Assembly: GCA_012845835.1 (NCBI GenBank)
Contig: JABAKD010000022.1
Coordinates: 4,236,444 to 4,300,443 of the forward strand
Reading direction: 5' to 3'
Source of the DNA: Undaria pinnatifida
Lineage: Eukaryota > Sar > Phaeophyceae > Laminariales > Alariaceae
DNA length: 64,000 nt
In this document: positions 47,971 to 60,732 of the stretch, piece after piece
Numbering within the stretch: the stretch's first letter is position 1
Layout of the letters: each line of letters starts with the position of its first letter
Position numbers and translations under genes: made by a program
Notes under the pieces: model-generated
What the model was told of the DNA's origin: nothing
The model's database searches: none
What the model saw: the letters and a program-made list of their open reading frames with translations, nothing else

Positions 47971-48207
47971 CACGTACGTGCAAGGTTTTCAGACTTGCAC
48001 GCAAACTCAATACTGCCCCTGCCGACCTCGAGAACAGACCTCGACCCCCCAAAAGGGTTAAGGTTAGGGTTGGGGTCAGGTCTGGGGTCGGGTTGGTCTG
48101 GGCGGCGCAACCGTCGTTTTGTGCGGATCTGCACATGGGGAGCCACCATACACAAATCGCTATTGAATTAACGTGCAAATCTACAAAACCTTGCACGTAG
48201 AGCGTGC
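47971..48207. mobile_element. short TIR element, ~237 bp
   Basis: The left end tacgtgcaaggttttcagac and the right end tacaaaaccttgcacgta are inverted; a second inverted word (ttgcacg / cgtgcaa) follows. The interior is GC-rich with telomere-like ggttagggttgggg. No coding capacity. Confidence 0.7.
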
Positions 48208-48483
48208 AACTTCGCGGAAGCCCTAGCATGATACTTATACGAGTTTTTTTTTTTCAGAGTTTACTTTCCAGCTTCTGGACAGGCCGTGGTTACAGATTTT
48301 CTCCCCGAATTGCTGCGGACATTGATATGTGGCCCCGAAGGTCGCAGCCTTCTGATATTCGATGGGATGGTGTACAGCAGTTAGTTATGCCCGCGCACTT
48401 ACGAGAGGGTAGATTACAAATATGTTGCTAAGAAGGAATTTAGGCTCGGATTTCCACGAAAACAAAAGAGATTTCATGCAAGA

Positions 48484-48616
48484 CAAGCAGCTCAAAACTG
48501 GGCAATCGACTTGCCGACTAAAGTCAGCTAGTCGGCTTCGCCGCCATGCACGAAAAGCAGCTCAAAACTGGGCAACCGACTTGCCGACTAAAATCAGTTA
48601 ATCGGCTTCGCCGCCT
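48484..48616. repeat. tandem duplication, ~66-bp unit x2
   Basis: Both copies read aagcagctcaaaactgggca, cgacttgccgactaaa.tca and tcggcttcgccgcc. Confidence 0.88.
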
Positions 48617-49487
48617 AGCGACTAGTTATTGTTAAATAGTCGCGGAATACTGGCCACTCTCAGTCCTGAGGCTTACGGAATCAAGCTTGATACTAGACTT
48701 GATGTTTTACCGGTGGAAACAGCAGCTGACCATAAAGCTGTACCATACAAAAAACCAACAACATATACACCTTACAAACCATAACCCATAAATCTGGCAA
48801 GCGGAACTTAAGCGCCAAGTCCGACTACTAATATAGCCCTCCGTATAACTACGAAAAAGGTATATTGTGATATCATACTCCGTACATCGCACACCGCACT
48901 CTGGACACGGAACAAAATAAGGAAACGAGTGCAACGAGGTATAACCTACGACTGTCGTTAATATGAACAAACAAACCCTACCAAGCGGGCATTATATTGA
49001 GGGAAGGAAATGCTAAATTGTTCTCGCGATACAAACGAAGGCGTGTACCGTAGCGGGGACGGGGGAGAAGAGCCTAACTTAGCAACCCCGGATCTGAGTC
49101 AGGTCTAGTGAGGGAGAAGGAGAAAGAAAAAGTGCAAAGCTAATACACGGAATAAACGAATAACAAAAAAAAATAACAAGAAGTGTAGACCTAAGTGTTT
49201 CGTACCAAGTATTACCGCACTCCAAAGCCAAACAGTAATAGTCTCAAAAAAGCCTACCAGGTAATACAATATCGTTGGAGTGGAAGGATGATCACAATTC
49301 ACACAATAGTGGTACACCCATTTTTTTCCTGGAGGCTCCTCTTCCTCTCGCGACTGGAAAGTAAATCCCACACTAATTCCAACTGGTTTGCCCCCAAAAC
49401 AAGTGGCTTCAGTTCTAGCTCGGCAGTTTTAAAGGGACATGTATAACCCCATATCCCCATGTAAACCCATAAGATATCCCCATATAT

Positions 49488-49770
49488 ATCAGGTCATCCT
49501 CGAGCCTGGTATCGGTCAGTTTCGTGAGTTCGAGCCCCCCCGAGTGCATACTAGTGTACATTCATAGGTGCTTCTTCTTGTGCACAAATCGACTCGCGGA
49601 AAGCGCGATAGCGTGAGATAGCAATCCTCGATGAAAATTCGACGAGCAGTGGGGTTGCTGAAACCCTGTGCGCGATAAAAAAAATGAAGGCAAGAACCGG
49701 CGGGGGGAAAGGGACGACACTTGTGACCACGGCTGTTGTCCAGAAGCTGGAAAGTAGAAGTGCGAAAAAA
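49488..49770 (+). mobile_element. SINE, second copy
   Basis: It shares gtcagtttcgtgagttcgag and the whole body with 27771-28050. The B box is kept (about 49526-49536) and the A box region is truncated. Confidence 0.7.
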
Positions 49771-50337
49771 GAAGAAAAAAAAGTCAGAGCAAGGACGTCA
49801 GGAGAAGATTTTTCAACCATTCCACCCCAGTGACGTCATTAAGCGGCACTCATCGGTATATTTCGTACAGCAGTAGCGGCTACGGTTTGAGAGAAAATAT
49901 TTCAAGAGAAAGTACCGACTTAAGAGAGTCAAACTGGCCATGTCACGACCAAAATCGATTTAAGAGAATTGATCTTTATTTCGGAGATTTAGTCTCAAAT
50001 CGCACTTTTCTGGAAGAGTCGGGCAGCCGTCGCACACATCAACAGGCGAACACGCATCACACACACATGACACGTGAACAAATGCTACCTGGTAGAGATT
50101 TTTATCCACGTGTTGTCACACGAAATGTGACTTTTTTTCCCAGCACGGGTACCACGAGTGTACCACGTGCTGGAGGTGGGTCCATGTTGCCCGGCAACAA
50201 ACAGACTGAACAGCAATGAGTTGAGCTAGCTCAGGATGCGCACGCGGACTGCGTTGTGTGACATGAATAATACGCTCTCTATAAACTGTGCGGCAGTTAG
50301 TTGGGACGAGAGCGTCCATCTTCCACGGCCGCCCGTA

Positions 50338-50411
50338 TTGGCTACGATACAAGAGTATATTCTCTTGTATCGAGATGCGGTTCAAGATAATATTCTCTTA
50401 TATCGTAGCCA
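50338..50411. repeat. near-perfect inverted repeat (hairpin)
   Basis: ggctacgatacaagag at the left and ctcttatatcgtagcc at the right, with a smaller nested palindrome aagagtatattctctt in the left half. Fragments of the same 'taagagaa..gtagcc' words occur at 49880 and 50460. Confidence 0.75.
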
Positions 50412-50815
50412 ATTCGATATAGCAGAAGTCTCGATTTAAGAGAAAAATGCCGGGTTGGAACCTCCCTCTCTTAAACCGTAGCCGTTACTGTTTGGGTTAG
50501 GGTTAAGGTTAGTTCCATCCATTGTGAAAAACACATAAATAACGTAGGACACCTTGGGTCTGTGGTGTACTAGGGGACAGTCATCGGTATATTTCGGATG
50601 GGTTAGGGTTAGGGTTAGTTCCATCCATTGTGAAAAACACAATAATGTAGAACACCCCAGAGATGCGACGGTCAGTCAAGGGCGTCAAACCGATCGTTCC
50701 ACACTAAAACCTAGTAGTTTGCCGTCAGTCAAGGTAAATTATTGGAAAATTGCCGTCGGTCATGGGGTCAAAGTGCCGTCTCCTGACATATTTGCTTTGG
50801 AGCCTATTAAGCCAG

Positions 50816-50905
50816 TTAACCCCTTTAGAGCCCCCAAATCCCTCCCTATACTAAATCCAAGTAATTTTGTCCCCAAAAACGGGTTTCCGGTTGTAAAGGG
50901 GTTAA
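50816..50905. mobile_element. TTAA-type MITE, best preserved copy
   Basis: TTAA + CCCCTTTAGAG at the left, GTAAAGGGG + TTAA at the right, 90 bp. The interior is nearly identical to the copy at 10755. A related but eroded piece follows to 51083. Confidence 0.82.
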
Positions 50906-51220
50906 TAGAGCTTTTCAAATAACTGCAAACATGATTCCACACTAGATCCAAGTAGTTAGTCGCCGAGAATGTGTGGAAAAAATCTGAAAGGGACAACCCA
51001 TAAACAACCGCAAACCGAGATCCCACAAAAAATTCAGGTACTGTGTCTCCAAAAACGTGGTTTCTGTTCACAAAGGGGTTAACCACGCAATAGCAGTACC
51101 ATGTTCACGGGTTTTAGACGGGAAAATTCTAGCAGTATGTGTTAACGGGTTTTGAACGATAAAAATCTATAGGTGGTGCATCTGTCCAAAACACAGCATC
51201 CACGACGGCCAAAACGTAGT

Positions 51221-51348
51221 GTCATAATCATGGTTTTCATTGCAGGCATTATTGCATAATCATGGTTTCATTGCAGGCATTATTGCATAATCATGGTTTC
51301 ATTGCAGGCATTATTGCATAATCATGGTTTTCATTGCAGGCATCATTG
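51221..51348. repeat. tandem array, 31-32-bp unit x4
   Basis: cataatcatggtttcattgc + aggcattattg repeated four times with almost no divergence. Confidence 0.9.
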
Positions 51349-52235
51349 CTACCGAATACGTTTTACTACGCACTGATGTTCATATTCAATATCATATTCA
51401 ACATCATATTCAACATTGCAATTAACGATGATGACTCATGACAGCCTACTAAAAACGGGCGGCCGGTATATCACGCAGCTTGAAAAGAGGAATATCGGCC
51501 CTAAATTTGTCCAACTCACAGCTAAAGTTGCTGGGATAACATTATAAAACTCCGCATCAGGCATTCAGGACGGTCGCACTTCACAAGCCAAATCATCCAA
51601 CCACGGGTCACTCCATAACGTCCCGGTTGGGGTGAGGGTTGGGGCTAGGGTCGGGGTTGGCGTTGCCTCTCCCCTCGACCAACGCCCTCTGTATTTTAGC
51701 GGATCTATATCATAGTACACGACGTAACCAAAGAAATTTCCTGGAAACAGGTTGGTCTAGAATTCGTTAGTACAGCCGCTAACCACGTGCCATTCTTGCA
51801 TTATTTTTCATCCTTCTTCTCAAAGACATTGCAATTGCAGTACGTACGGCACAGTAGTAGTAGTAGTACTCCCATTCTGTCTCATATATACGTCAGGATT
51901 ATCTTTTGTATTGTTGTCTTGCTTGGGCGTGTTTTAGGCGCGTTTTTCGAACCCGGTACGTGGGCATTTCATTTGCTTTCCTCCAAGGACTCGTTTACCA
52001 TTTGCAGTGATTTCTTTTTTCTCTTGTCTGAAATCTTACAGAGTCATCGACCACATAAAAATGTAACCAGAGAACACACCCCGTAACACTCGGGATCGGA
52101 TTATCACACACTGCTGGCAAAAATAGCCCACTAATAATTAGTCGGCGAGTTACTACTGTAGTCACCCAACTCACAGCCTTAATGATCGCTGAGTACACTG
52201 GTGTTACATAACATAAAATACCTGGTACATATAAT

Positions 52236-52640
52236 GTGATACTGGTATGTCTAGTCTTTCGTATCAAGTATGATACGAACAAGCGCGAGGAAAAATACTA
52301 TGTTTCCTCCGGTGCAGCCAGCAGCAAGGCTATTTACGCTTGTGAGGGATGCAGACAGGCATCGCTCCCCGTCCACCCTCCACCAGCAGCGGCACAATTT
52401 TCCATGAGTCTCGTCTTACGGCACCACTGGAATATCATCTACGAATCAGTATGGAACTCGGGGAAATTGTTGTGGCCCACATGCGCTTCCAGAATTGCCA
52501 TCCAGTGCTACAAAAAAGAAAACATCAAAACTGTCGAAACGCTACTTTGGAGCTTAACCATAACCCTAATCCCATCCCCGCGGCTACCCCTGCAACTTTG
52601 TCGGGAACGAATCCGTCGTTCATTTTTGGTTGAACATTTG
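52236..52640 (+). other. coding-like remnant, possible decayed zinc-finger ORF
   Basis: One frame holds KREEKYYVSSGAASSKAIYA followed by CEGCRQASL; another, after a frame change near 52400, holds a coding-looking stretch (EYHLRISMELGEIVVAHMRF). A C-x2-C with aromatic residues is reminiscent of transposase-type zinc fingers, but there is no complete motif. I do not assign a family. Confidence 0.25.
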
Positions 52641-53771
52641 ACCGGTCACCTTAAAACTCACAAAACAAAATATCCCTCCACTTTCGATTTCCGTACCTCT
52701 ATCCTAGACAAAAAAAAATCAATGACGATGTCGTAAAGACTACCGCGACTATTCAACACGTGAAGGGCAACAGCAGCGTACACCGTGCGCAAGGTATACA
52801 GCAACAACAGTCATACCAGGTACAGACCAATCACGCGATTTCGGTTCACAGATGATCGCTTGAATGTTCGCGCTCACCAGCTCACTGCCATTAACTACAA
52901 TACCGGTACCTGCAGAGCTGTGAGTCGGCCCGACTTAAGTCACCGACTAGAGTAAGTCGGACTACGAAGTGTTTTTTTTTCTGGAAGTGCCGACTGCCCG
53001 ACTAGTTGGGTTTCCTTGCTTGTATGAAGGCTTGCTGAATGCGGGATGACGTTTTCCCGTGAATCGCCGCTGACACTGTCATGTGGCTTCAAAAGATTGC
53101 AGCCTTCTGCTCTTCGATAGAGCAAAGGCCCGCACTAAAGAAACGACGTGTTGTCAAGAAATCGAGGCTCGGTTCTTCAAGAAATTTAAGAAATTTGGTG
53201 CAAGGGATGCAGCTCAAACTGCTCAGCAATATCCTCGATAAATTGAGACCCGGTTCTTCACGAAAAAAAAATCGGCGCAAAAAACGCAGTTCGAACAACC
53301 GCTCAACAAGATAAAAAATAACAAGACATGAAACAGCAGCGATCAATATCCACGCTACATAAGAAACGTAAATCACTAATGAGGGCGCCGCCATGCGTGC
53401 TGGTGGACATAAAGCCACGGAGTGTCCTCTAAGACATGCAGACACCTGCTAAAACAATCCCAGAGAAAAAGAAATCGCTAGGGCTGGGCTCTGGTCCAGT
53501 GTTTACCGCCAGTACTATTACACTGGTAGAATACTATAACACTGGCTCAGGGAGCTTCCAGCGTTGCCAGTGTATTGAATAGTGACATACGTCCCACAAT
53601 AACGCCTCTTGTTATATCGGAACCAGATCAAAGTGCGCGGCGCCGAGAGAGGGAGGGAGGACGTGAGCACGATTGATCGCCGAAGCCGCCTCAACCACCG
53701 ATGGCTTGGGTCTTCTCCGTGGATCCGTCTTGTACCACCATTTTTTTTGTTTCACACTTCTACTTTCCAGC

Positions 53772-53812
53772 TTCTGTGTTATTGTTGTTGTTGTTGTTGT
53801 TGTTGCTGTTGT
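53772..53812. repeat. (TTG)n microsatellite
   Basis: About 13 trinucleotides. Confidence 0.85.
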
Positions 53813-53824
53813 TCTCACATTAAC

Positions 53825-54020
53825 TCGCATAATCAAGTCCGTGGTCAAAGGACAGGTTCCAGTCACTCTGGAGCGGAGGCATACCTCAGGGAAAAAACAC
53901 AAACAAACCAAAGGTGGTACACGCATATATCACAGCTGACGCAAATTATGCCTCCACCAGAAACACATAAAAAGTGAAATCGGGAGTCAGCCTACGATGT
54001 GCCAGGTCCATACTCGTGCA
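53825..54020. repeat. ~200-bp repeat, copy 1
   Basis: Matches 56708-56910: aagtccgtggtcaaaggaca, ccagtcactctggagc, caaaccaaaggtggtacacg, gggagtcagcctacgatgtg. Same orientation. Confidence 0.85.
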
Positions 54021-54164
54021 TACGTCTCACTACTCGCGCTTGGAAAAACCGACTATATACCGCTTGCCACCCAAGAAAAACTACCACGTATATATTGCAC
54101 GTAGTACATACCTATAATTACGCATACGCACGACAGACGCAAGTCAATGGGAAAAAGAAACAAA

Positions 54165-54300
54165 GAAAAGAAAAGAAAAGAAAAGAAAAGAAGGGGGGAA
54201 AAAAAAGCGAAAAACGAAAAAGGAAAGGAAATAAAAGGAAAGACAAGAAAAGCAAGAAAAGACAAGACAAGAAGAGCAAGCAAGGAAAGGAAAAGAGAAA
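54165..54300. repeat. (AAAAG)n-like purine tract
   Basis: agaaaagaaaagaaaag followed by diverged aagacaagaaaagc units. Confidence 0.8.
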
Positions 54301-54659
54301 AAATGTCATATTAGCAGACCCTAGGAACTGACTCAAGACGACATTGGGCTCATAGAGGGTATCAAGTGCATCATCAATGGCACTGGGGAGATAACGCAAC
54401 AAGGCGAAGAAGTCAGGGCGATCTTACGCTATCTAGTGACGGCCATTGAAAGGCCCACAAATTCTAAGACGATGATGGCCAGACCCAGACTTAGTCTCTA
54501 GGGCAGGACGCCCCCCTTTCCCCCCCCGTCCCCTTCCCCCCCCCCCCGCCCGCCCCTCGCCCCCTCCCTCCCTCCCCCCGGCCGCTTAGAGATGCCGACA
54601 GAGGATGGCGCTGCCGCAGCCTTTGCGCGTCGCTCTGCAGCTTTGCGTCTCTCCGTCTC

Positions 54660-57600
54660 ATGCCAATTCCACATGAAACACTCGGCTCCCTCCTCTACTC
54701 GTCAAAACCATCTGCCGGCCTTCTGAGCAGCCTGTCGCCACCCTCCGAAAGTATCATACAGAGTACCAAGCATCAACAACGAATACCCCCCACAGGTAGG
54801 CACGGCAACCGTCACGCAACATTTTCGTGTGATACTTTACGGCAAATTTTTACCTGATAATTCATACGCAGAAAAACAGAAAAGAGTCAATTTTCCAACT
54901 TTTCTGTTTTGCGATAAAATTCGTGGATCAATCAGCTCGGATAATATCAAACTCCGCTCGGGCACTCGACAACACCGTGTTTCTATGTTTCTATTCGTGA
55001 TTGCTGCTCGTCCCACGTATCACCTGTACGTATGGCATGATACATGGTATTTGATACGAGTGTACAGACTTCCATTCTCGAATGCTGTATCAATATTAAC
55101 AGAATAGATAACTAGTAATACCCTGTATTCGTACTCCTGCCGATAGTAAAGCAGAAAAAAAACAAAATAAACCACCTACCATACATACGATAGCAGTCAA
55201 GTGGAAACTTACAAATAACAAATTTATGAAATAGGTACGATGATGTCAGATCTAGCTCAAAATTCCCCACCTGAAGAAATACCGGAGTAATACCAACACT
55301 AACCATTATAATGGAGAACAACAAAACTACATACCAGGTAGTCTATATATTTGAAAAAATAGGACTCCTCCCTATAGAAAACTCACCCACATAGTATTGA
55401 CAAGTACCAACAACGCAGTTTGTGAAGATGAGTAATGACCCGAAATTCGTCGAACTCACAGCTGACGTCCTTGAAATATTTTTGTTAAATCATACCAGGT
55501 ACTATACACACAATACTGCCATGCCTGGTACAGCTGCTGTGCTGTTCGTACTTCCACTACTCTGTAGTTATCCTGCTGTACTGGTACATGCGAGTACAGC
55601 AGCAATGTAGAGCACAAGACTATCTGGCATGCTTCGTATATCACGAGTACAGCAGCATACCTCGCACCTCTGTATAATAAGCAAGTGCTTAGACTGTATA
55701 TTGCCTGTATGATAGCTCCATTGTCTTATAGACGGTCCGCGTCCGCTACGGTTCGCGTGTCGTGGATCAATCAGCTCGGATTATATCAATCTCCGCTCAG
55801 GCACTCGACAACGCCGTGATTCTATGTTTCTATTCGTGATTGCCGCTCGTCCCTCGTATCACCTGTACGTATGGCATGATACATGGTATTTGATACGAGT
55901 GTACAAATCATACCAGGTGCATGTAGTATGTACAATAATGCTATACCTGGTACTGCTGCTGTGCTGTTCGTACTTCCACTACTCCGTAGTTATCCTGCTG
56001 TACTGACTGGTAAATGCGAGTACAACAGCAATGTAGAGCACAAGACTATCTGGCATGCTTCGTATATCACGAGTACAGCAGCATACCTTGCACCTCTGGT
56101 ATAATATATAAGTGCTTAGACTGTAGACTGCCTGTATGATAGCTCCATCTTTTTTTTTTTTTTTTATCCTCCGGCGTATGGGGAAAAATAAAGCTTTAGC
56201 TCACCACACTTCCGCGTATTTTCATACGCGTCGTGTGTCGATTTAACTCAGTTGCTTTCGCAGCCCAACGCTAGCTGGCGCACCCTTCGAGTCTCATTGT
56301 AGGTATAGCGTAAGCTGTCCCTATCAGTGGTCTTCGTTACAACCCCGGCAGCGCAAGCTGCCGTTGTATACGGGTGCGTGTGTATGTCGACCCGGCCTGT
56401 CCCCTGAGGGTCAGTTTCGGTGGAGATACATCGTCTTATAGACGCCCTCTAAGGGTCCGCGTGCCTCATGGGACAACAACAAAAAAGCCGAAATAACAAC
56501 GAGTGCGGCATTTTCAAGCGAGCATTAAAGCAGTACCGGTCCCCTGATAAGAGGGATACCTGGTATTGTTTTTTAGGATAGATTCGTACCAGGGTATTTG
56601 ATAAAATCTGAAAAACGTCAGCTGTGAGTACGACCGATTGAATGGTTGAAACTCCGTGAAAGGGTGCGTCCTCCACTAACTTTTGGTACTGTTGTTCTTC
56701 TCTCCTTAACTCGCATAACCAAGTCCGTGGTCACAGGACAGGCTCCAGTCACTCTGGAGCTGAGGAATATCCCAGGGATAAAACACAAAACAAACCAAAG
56801 GTGGTACACGCATATATCATAGCTGACGCAATTCATGCCTCCACCAGAAACGTATAAAAGTGAAATCGGGAGTCAGCCTACGATGTGCCAGGTCCATACT
56901 GGTGCATGTATATTACAGCTATTGAACTTGTTAGGTCCCCATAACTTTAGGCTAAGTTTCTTGCGGGGCTATTTCTTCTATTTCTTGCGGGAGGGCCGGT
57001 AGTGTACACGACGAGCGTGCAAGCAGCAGTAGAGATGCCACAATGCTGGGTGCGTGTGGTGTTGCTCCATACCTGGTACATCGCACCGCACTCCCAACAC
57101 ACACCCTACTCCCGTTAGCTCCGACAGTTTCGTGCGGCCGATGATGTTGTAATCGTTACTTAATGCGGCATGTTTTCCCTCTGCAGCCCTATAGTTGCTA
57201 CCCTATTAATAGCATGTTACTAGACTTCAGAAGACTACGATACCACACCTATGTTTTCCCTCTGAAGCCCAATAATACTACCCTATCAATAGTACCAGGT
57301 ATGTTAATAGACTTCAGTAGACGAGACCACACCTACTGTAAGTCTAATATAACCACACAGGTGATGGTCAAGTTTTGGCTCATCAAGGCCTCTTTAGACT
57401 GAATATACTACTTTGAGTGTGAGGAGTTCCTTGATCGCTGGCTCACAAGGGTCAAGTGGGAAGCAGGAGTGCGTTAAATCGACGCATACATTTGCCGGTG
57501 ACCACAATAGCGTACAGGTTCAAACAAGGATTGGTGTATATGTGGCGGCACAAGACGTGGTTTACGTCATAAGAGCAGAGTATACATTAAGACCGAGACA

Positions 57601-60600
57601 AAGCAGTCATATATGAACGTCGTTCGGGGTATCATCGTATGTACGGCGGGAAGTAGGAAGAGCAACAGGCAAGAAGAGCGACAGAGCCGACAAGCCGGTT
57701 TGCGTGCCTCTTCGAATATCGCACCATAATCAATAACAACAGAATAGCCACTACTGCTAGACTACAGCAGTAGTACCGGCCCTCTTGAGAGACCCGAGAT
57801 AATTTGGGTTAGCTTTCTTGCTTACGAAAGAGTTTCCTACACTAACTTCAGTACAAGAGCTGCCTGTCTGTTTCTTATTTTAGCTTCTTACTTCGCGGTC
57901 ATATTTAGGCTAAAAAGCCCTTTCTTTTGGCGAGAGGGCCCGGCAGTGTGCGTGCAAGAAACACATTGGACAAAGCCTTTCTAGATACAAATGCATACCA
58001 GGTACCTCGTGTATGGTGCCAGGTTTATACGTACATCTCAATAGGGTGGGACGAAGAGCAAGCAAGGGCGGTGCTCAAGTTCGTACAGCTTATCGGCACA
58101 GCAGGTACATAACAGACGACGGCAGCAGTATTTGATGTGAAAAAAGTACAGAAATACATCTCACAGCAAAGACGAAACTCAACGGAAGCAAGCACGCAAG
58201 TACCACTACGATGCCACAACCGATGCACCACGTAAATAACCACAAACTAAACGAGGCTACTGGTTGACGTCTCGCTGCACAAAATACCCCCCCTGTTATG
58301 CAATCGTCCAGATACAACCTGTTCATTGAAATTGCAGCTGTCCTTGCATCCCAAAGGGTTCATTGATTCCGATGGCAGAAGCATCAGCAGGGCGCCGCAG
58401 CCAGCAGCATAGCAGCAGCAGTGCGAAAAAATTCGCATTTCAACATACTCCCCAACCTCGACACATCGACACATCCACCATACCCATACTCTATCCAACA
58501 TAAAAAGCAAAATATACGAGACTGGCGTAGACATCGACTGGCAGCTTTCCGAGCGAATGTCCGGCCCTATTTTTCGGTCGATGTAAGCACCGTGGACGCG
58601 TACGGACCGCCCGAGACAGAGGTGCACATGTACCAGGATATAATCTCCCACCCCGTGCTCTCACCTAGCCCGGCCACCTCGTGCATCCTCGCCCTCAAAG
58701 TGTCCCGAATTGATGAGGCTATGTACGAGTCGTTCCGCTTTCACAGAATATGTCCACGAAAAAGGATGCTCTAAATCTTGCAAGGCAGTTTCATAAGGGG
58801 GACAACAAATGTGGTTTCCTTATAATGCTGGTAGATGCCAGCCTACAATATAGGCATTATAAAGAAATCCAGCATTATTTGGTACACAGTAAAGGTATTT
58901 GTTATAAAGCATTCCAGCCGTGCCAAGAGATTTTACAGGCATTATAAAAGATGTAGGCACTATTGTACCAGCATTATATGGATACCTCATCTGTATGCGT
59001 AGATTCTCAACGCCAAACAGACCCACCCGCCCAAAAAGGGTTTGTCTGCTGCTTCTCAGCGTGTCTGCTCTAGCGGGGCCAAGGCACTGGTGTACTGGCC
59101 TGGAGTGTAAGGGGACAGGGTGGTATTAAATGCCCGCAGTAGTTGACAGCTCTAAGGGAAGGGCAAAGCTATTCAACACCTTGAACCGGTCTCAGGCACA
59201 CTTTATTTCTGTTGGGTCGGGATCATCTTCCGACGAGGAGGACGGACTAGCACGACAAGCTTCAGAGGCACAGGCTACGCAAGGTGCGGCCATAGCGACA
59301 GTGACATTTGCTTGAGTACGCTGCTGCTGTTGGTGAATATCATCGACCTTACGAATATCTGGGTGTTGATAGTCGTGTTTGGACGTGTCGCTTGACGATA
59401 TGCGTGTATTTGATCCTTGCGCCAACTTCTGATGCTGTGCACTTTGTCGTTGTCTCACGTAGCACCTACCAGGGGTACAGAGTAGTCTTGGCAACAAAGG
59501 CTACGAGAACTCAAGGTGCGACCATATCACAGCATCACCGCTGGGTGACACTTGCACGCACTGCTGCTGTGGGTGCATGCGACCGACGTTACGAACGTCG
59601 CAGGGTTCATATCAGCAGTGTGTGTGGTGTTATTTGGGCGTGTCGGCTTGAGGATATGTCCCTTGAGTTGTACGTATTCTACACCTGTTACGATAGTACA
59701 CAATTCTACCGGTATGTGTACTTCGTACGAGCTAGCTGGATTTTTAGTTTTTCGTTGGTCGCGCACATCATCCGTAGCCTCTACCTGGCAACCTTACGAC
59801 GCCGTCTGGATATTTGTCTAGGATACGCATTGTTAGCTAGATTAGCGAGATAGCGGTGGCGACCGTTTTTCGAGTTTTGAGCTGCAAACTTGACACGTGC
59901 TTTATTCACAAGGGATTCGGGATTGGTTGGGCCATTGTTTATGGTACCCCGATCCAGGTCATAGATGTTCCTGACATTCGTTTCGATGCCTAAAGATCAA
60001 GATGCCGACGTAAGACTTCCAAACAGCGGGCATGGTAAAAACGAGTCTAGATGCAGAAGCTAAGAGCAATGTTCAATATAGCATTTTTCAGAGGGGTGGT
60101 TGTACGATTTCGAAAAACCGAAACACACACACGCGCCGCAGCGCCACAACACGCTACAGACCATGGCGATCGAGGTGCGCGAGGGTCAAGCGGCAGCTGC
60201 TCGCAAATGGCGCAGGGGGCTGCCCGCATCTTCGCGAACTACTGCTGTTCTGTGCGTGTGTGCGCATGGGGGCAAATTTGCGGCCTAACCTCGAGACAAG
60301 ATCTGGAGAAGAAATACCTTGTCCCGATCTCAGCCTGAGATCGGGACGAAACACCCCTTTTCGGTGGATTTTCCGACAACCCTTAACCGTTCAAAGCCCC
60401 CAAACCCCTCCTTATACTAATTCCAAATGATTTTACCCAAAAACGGGTTTCCTAGTTGTAAAGGCGTTAGAGAAACCCGAATTTTACAGACTGTTTTTTG
60501 GACAAAGTTGTCGCGGACAACAACCAACGGCGATCGCTTGACTACGTGCTCATACGAGTTCGACGCACCAGAGCATCTCATCGCGCGCACGCTGTGTAGG

Positions 60601-60732
60601 TGGGGCGAGGGAAAACACGCCGTGTGCGCTTCACGCGACGTAGCGCTGTCTTCCCTCTCGTTCCCGACGATCTCGTGCATCAACAACATGTCGCAGACGG
60701 CGGCTGTCCTTGGCCATGAAGACAATCTGTAG
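54660..60732 (+). CDS. tentative multi-exon gene of unknown function
   Basis: Candidate exons: 54660-54795 (starts ATG, PHETLGSLLYSSKPSAGLLS, donor ccacag|gtaggc), 58045-58104 (WDEEQARAVLKFVQLIGTA between atag| and |gtacat), 58545 onward (FRANVRPYFSVDVSTVDAYG, PPETEVHMYQDIISHPVLSP, RIDEAMYESFRFHRI, open to TAA at 58774) and 60508-60732 (YEFDAPEHLIARTLCRWGEG, ending TAG). The first three join in matching phase 1, and all have GC-rich codon choice unlike the flanking repeats. The 3' limit of the third exon and whether the fourth belongs are unclear. The third may be terminal, and exons may be missing in the 3.2-kb gap. I recognise no family. A further coding-like patch lies at 57355-57484 (YYFECEEFLDRWLTRVKWEA) but contains a stop. 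Confidence 0.3.
54930..56150. repeat. interleaved large duplications
   Basis: Block A (54930-55065) recurs at 55762-55900 (gtggatcaatcagctcgga, cgtatggcatgatacatggt). Block B (55485-55730) recurs at 55910-56150 (aaatcataccaggt, gctgctgtgctgttcgtact, agagcacaagactatctggc). The order A-B-A-B implies a duplication of the whole A-B segment with later deletion. Confidence 0.8.
56148..56167. repeat. poly-T tract
   Basis: About 18 T in a row on the plus strand. Confidence 0.9.
56708..56910. repeat. ~200-bp repeat, copy 2
   Basis: Counterpart of 53825-54020. Confidence 0.85.
57173..57333. repeat. tandem duplication, ~80-bp unit x2
   Basis: Both units run tgttttccctctg.agccc ... ctaccctat.aatag ... 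agacttcag.aga ... ccacacct. The second carries an extra taccaggt after 'aatag', so the pair acts as an empty/filled site comparison. Confidence 0.8.
59265..59665. repeat. diverged direct duplication, ~230 bp apart
   Basis: 59265-59400 and 59495-59640 share aaggctacg, caaggtgcg(g/a)ccata, gtgaca.ttgc, actgctgctgt.ggtg and gggcgtgtcg-like words. No shared coding frame was recognised. Confidence 0.6.
60383..60469. mobile_element. TTAA-type MITE, diverged
   Basis: TTAA then ccgttcaaagcccccaaacc, ending ttgtaaaggcgtta. Confidence 0.65.
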
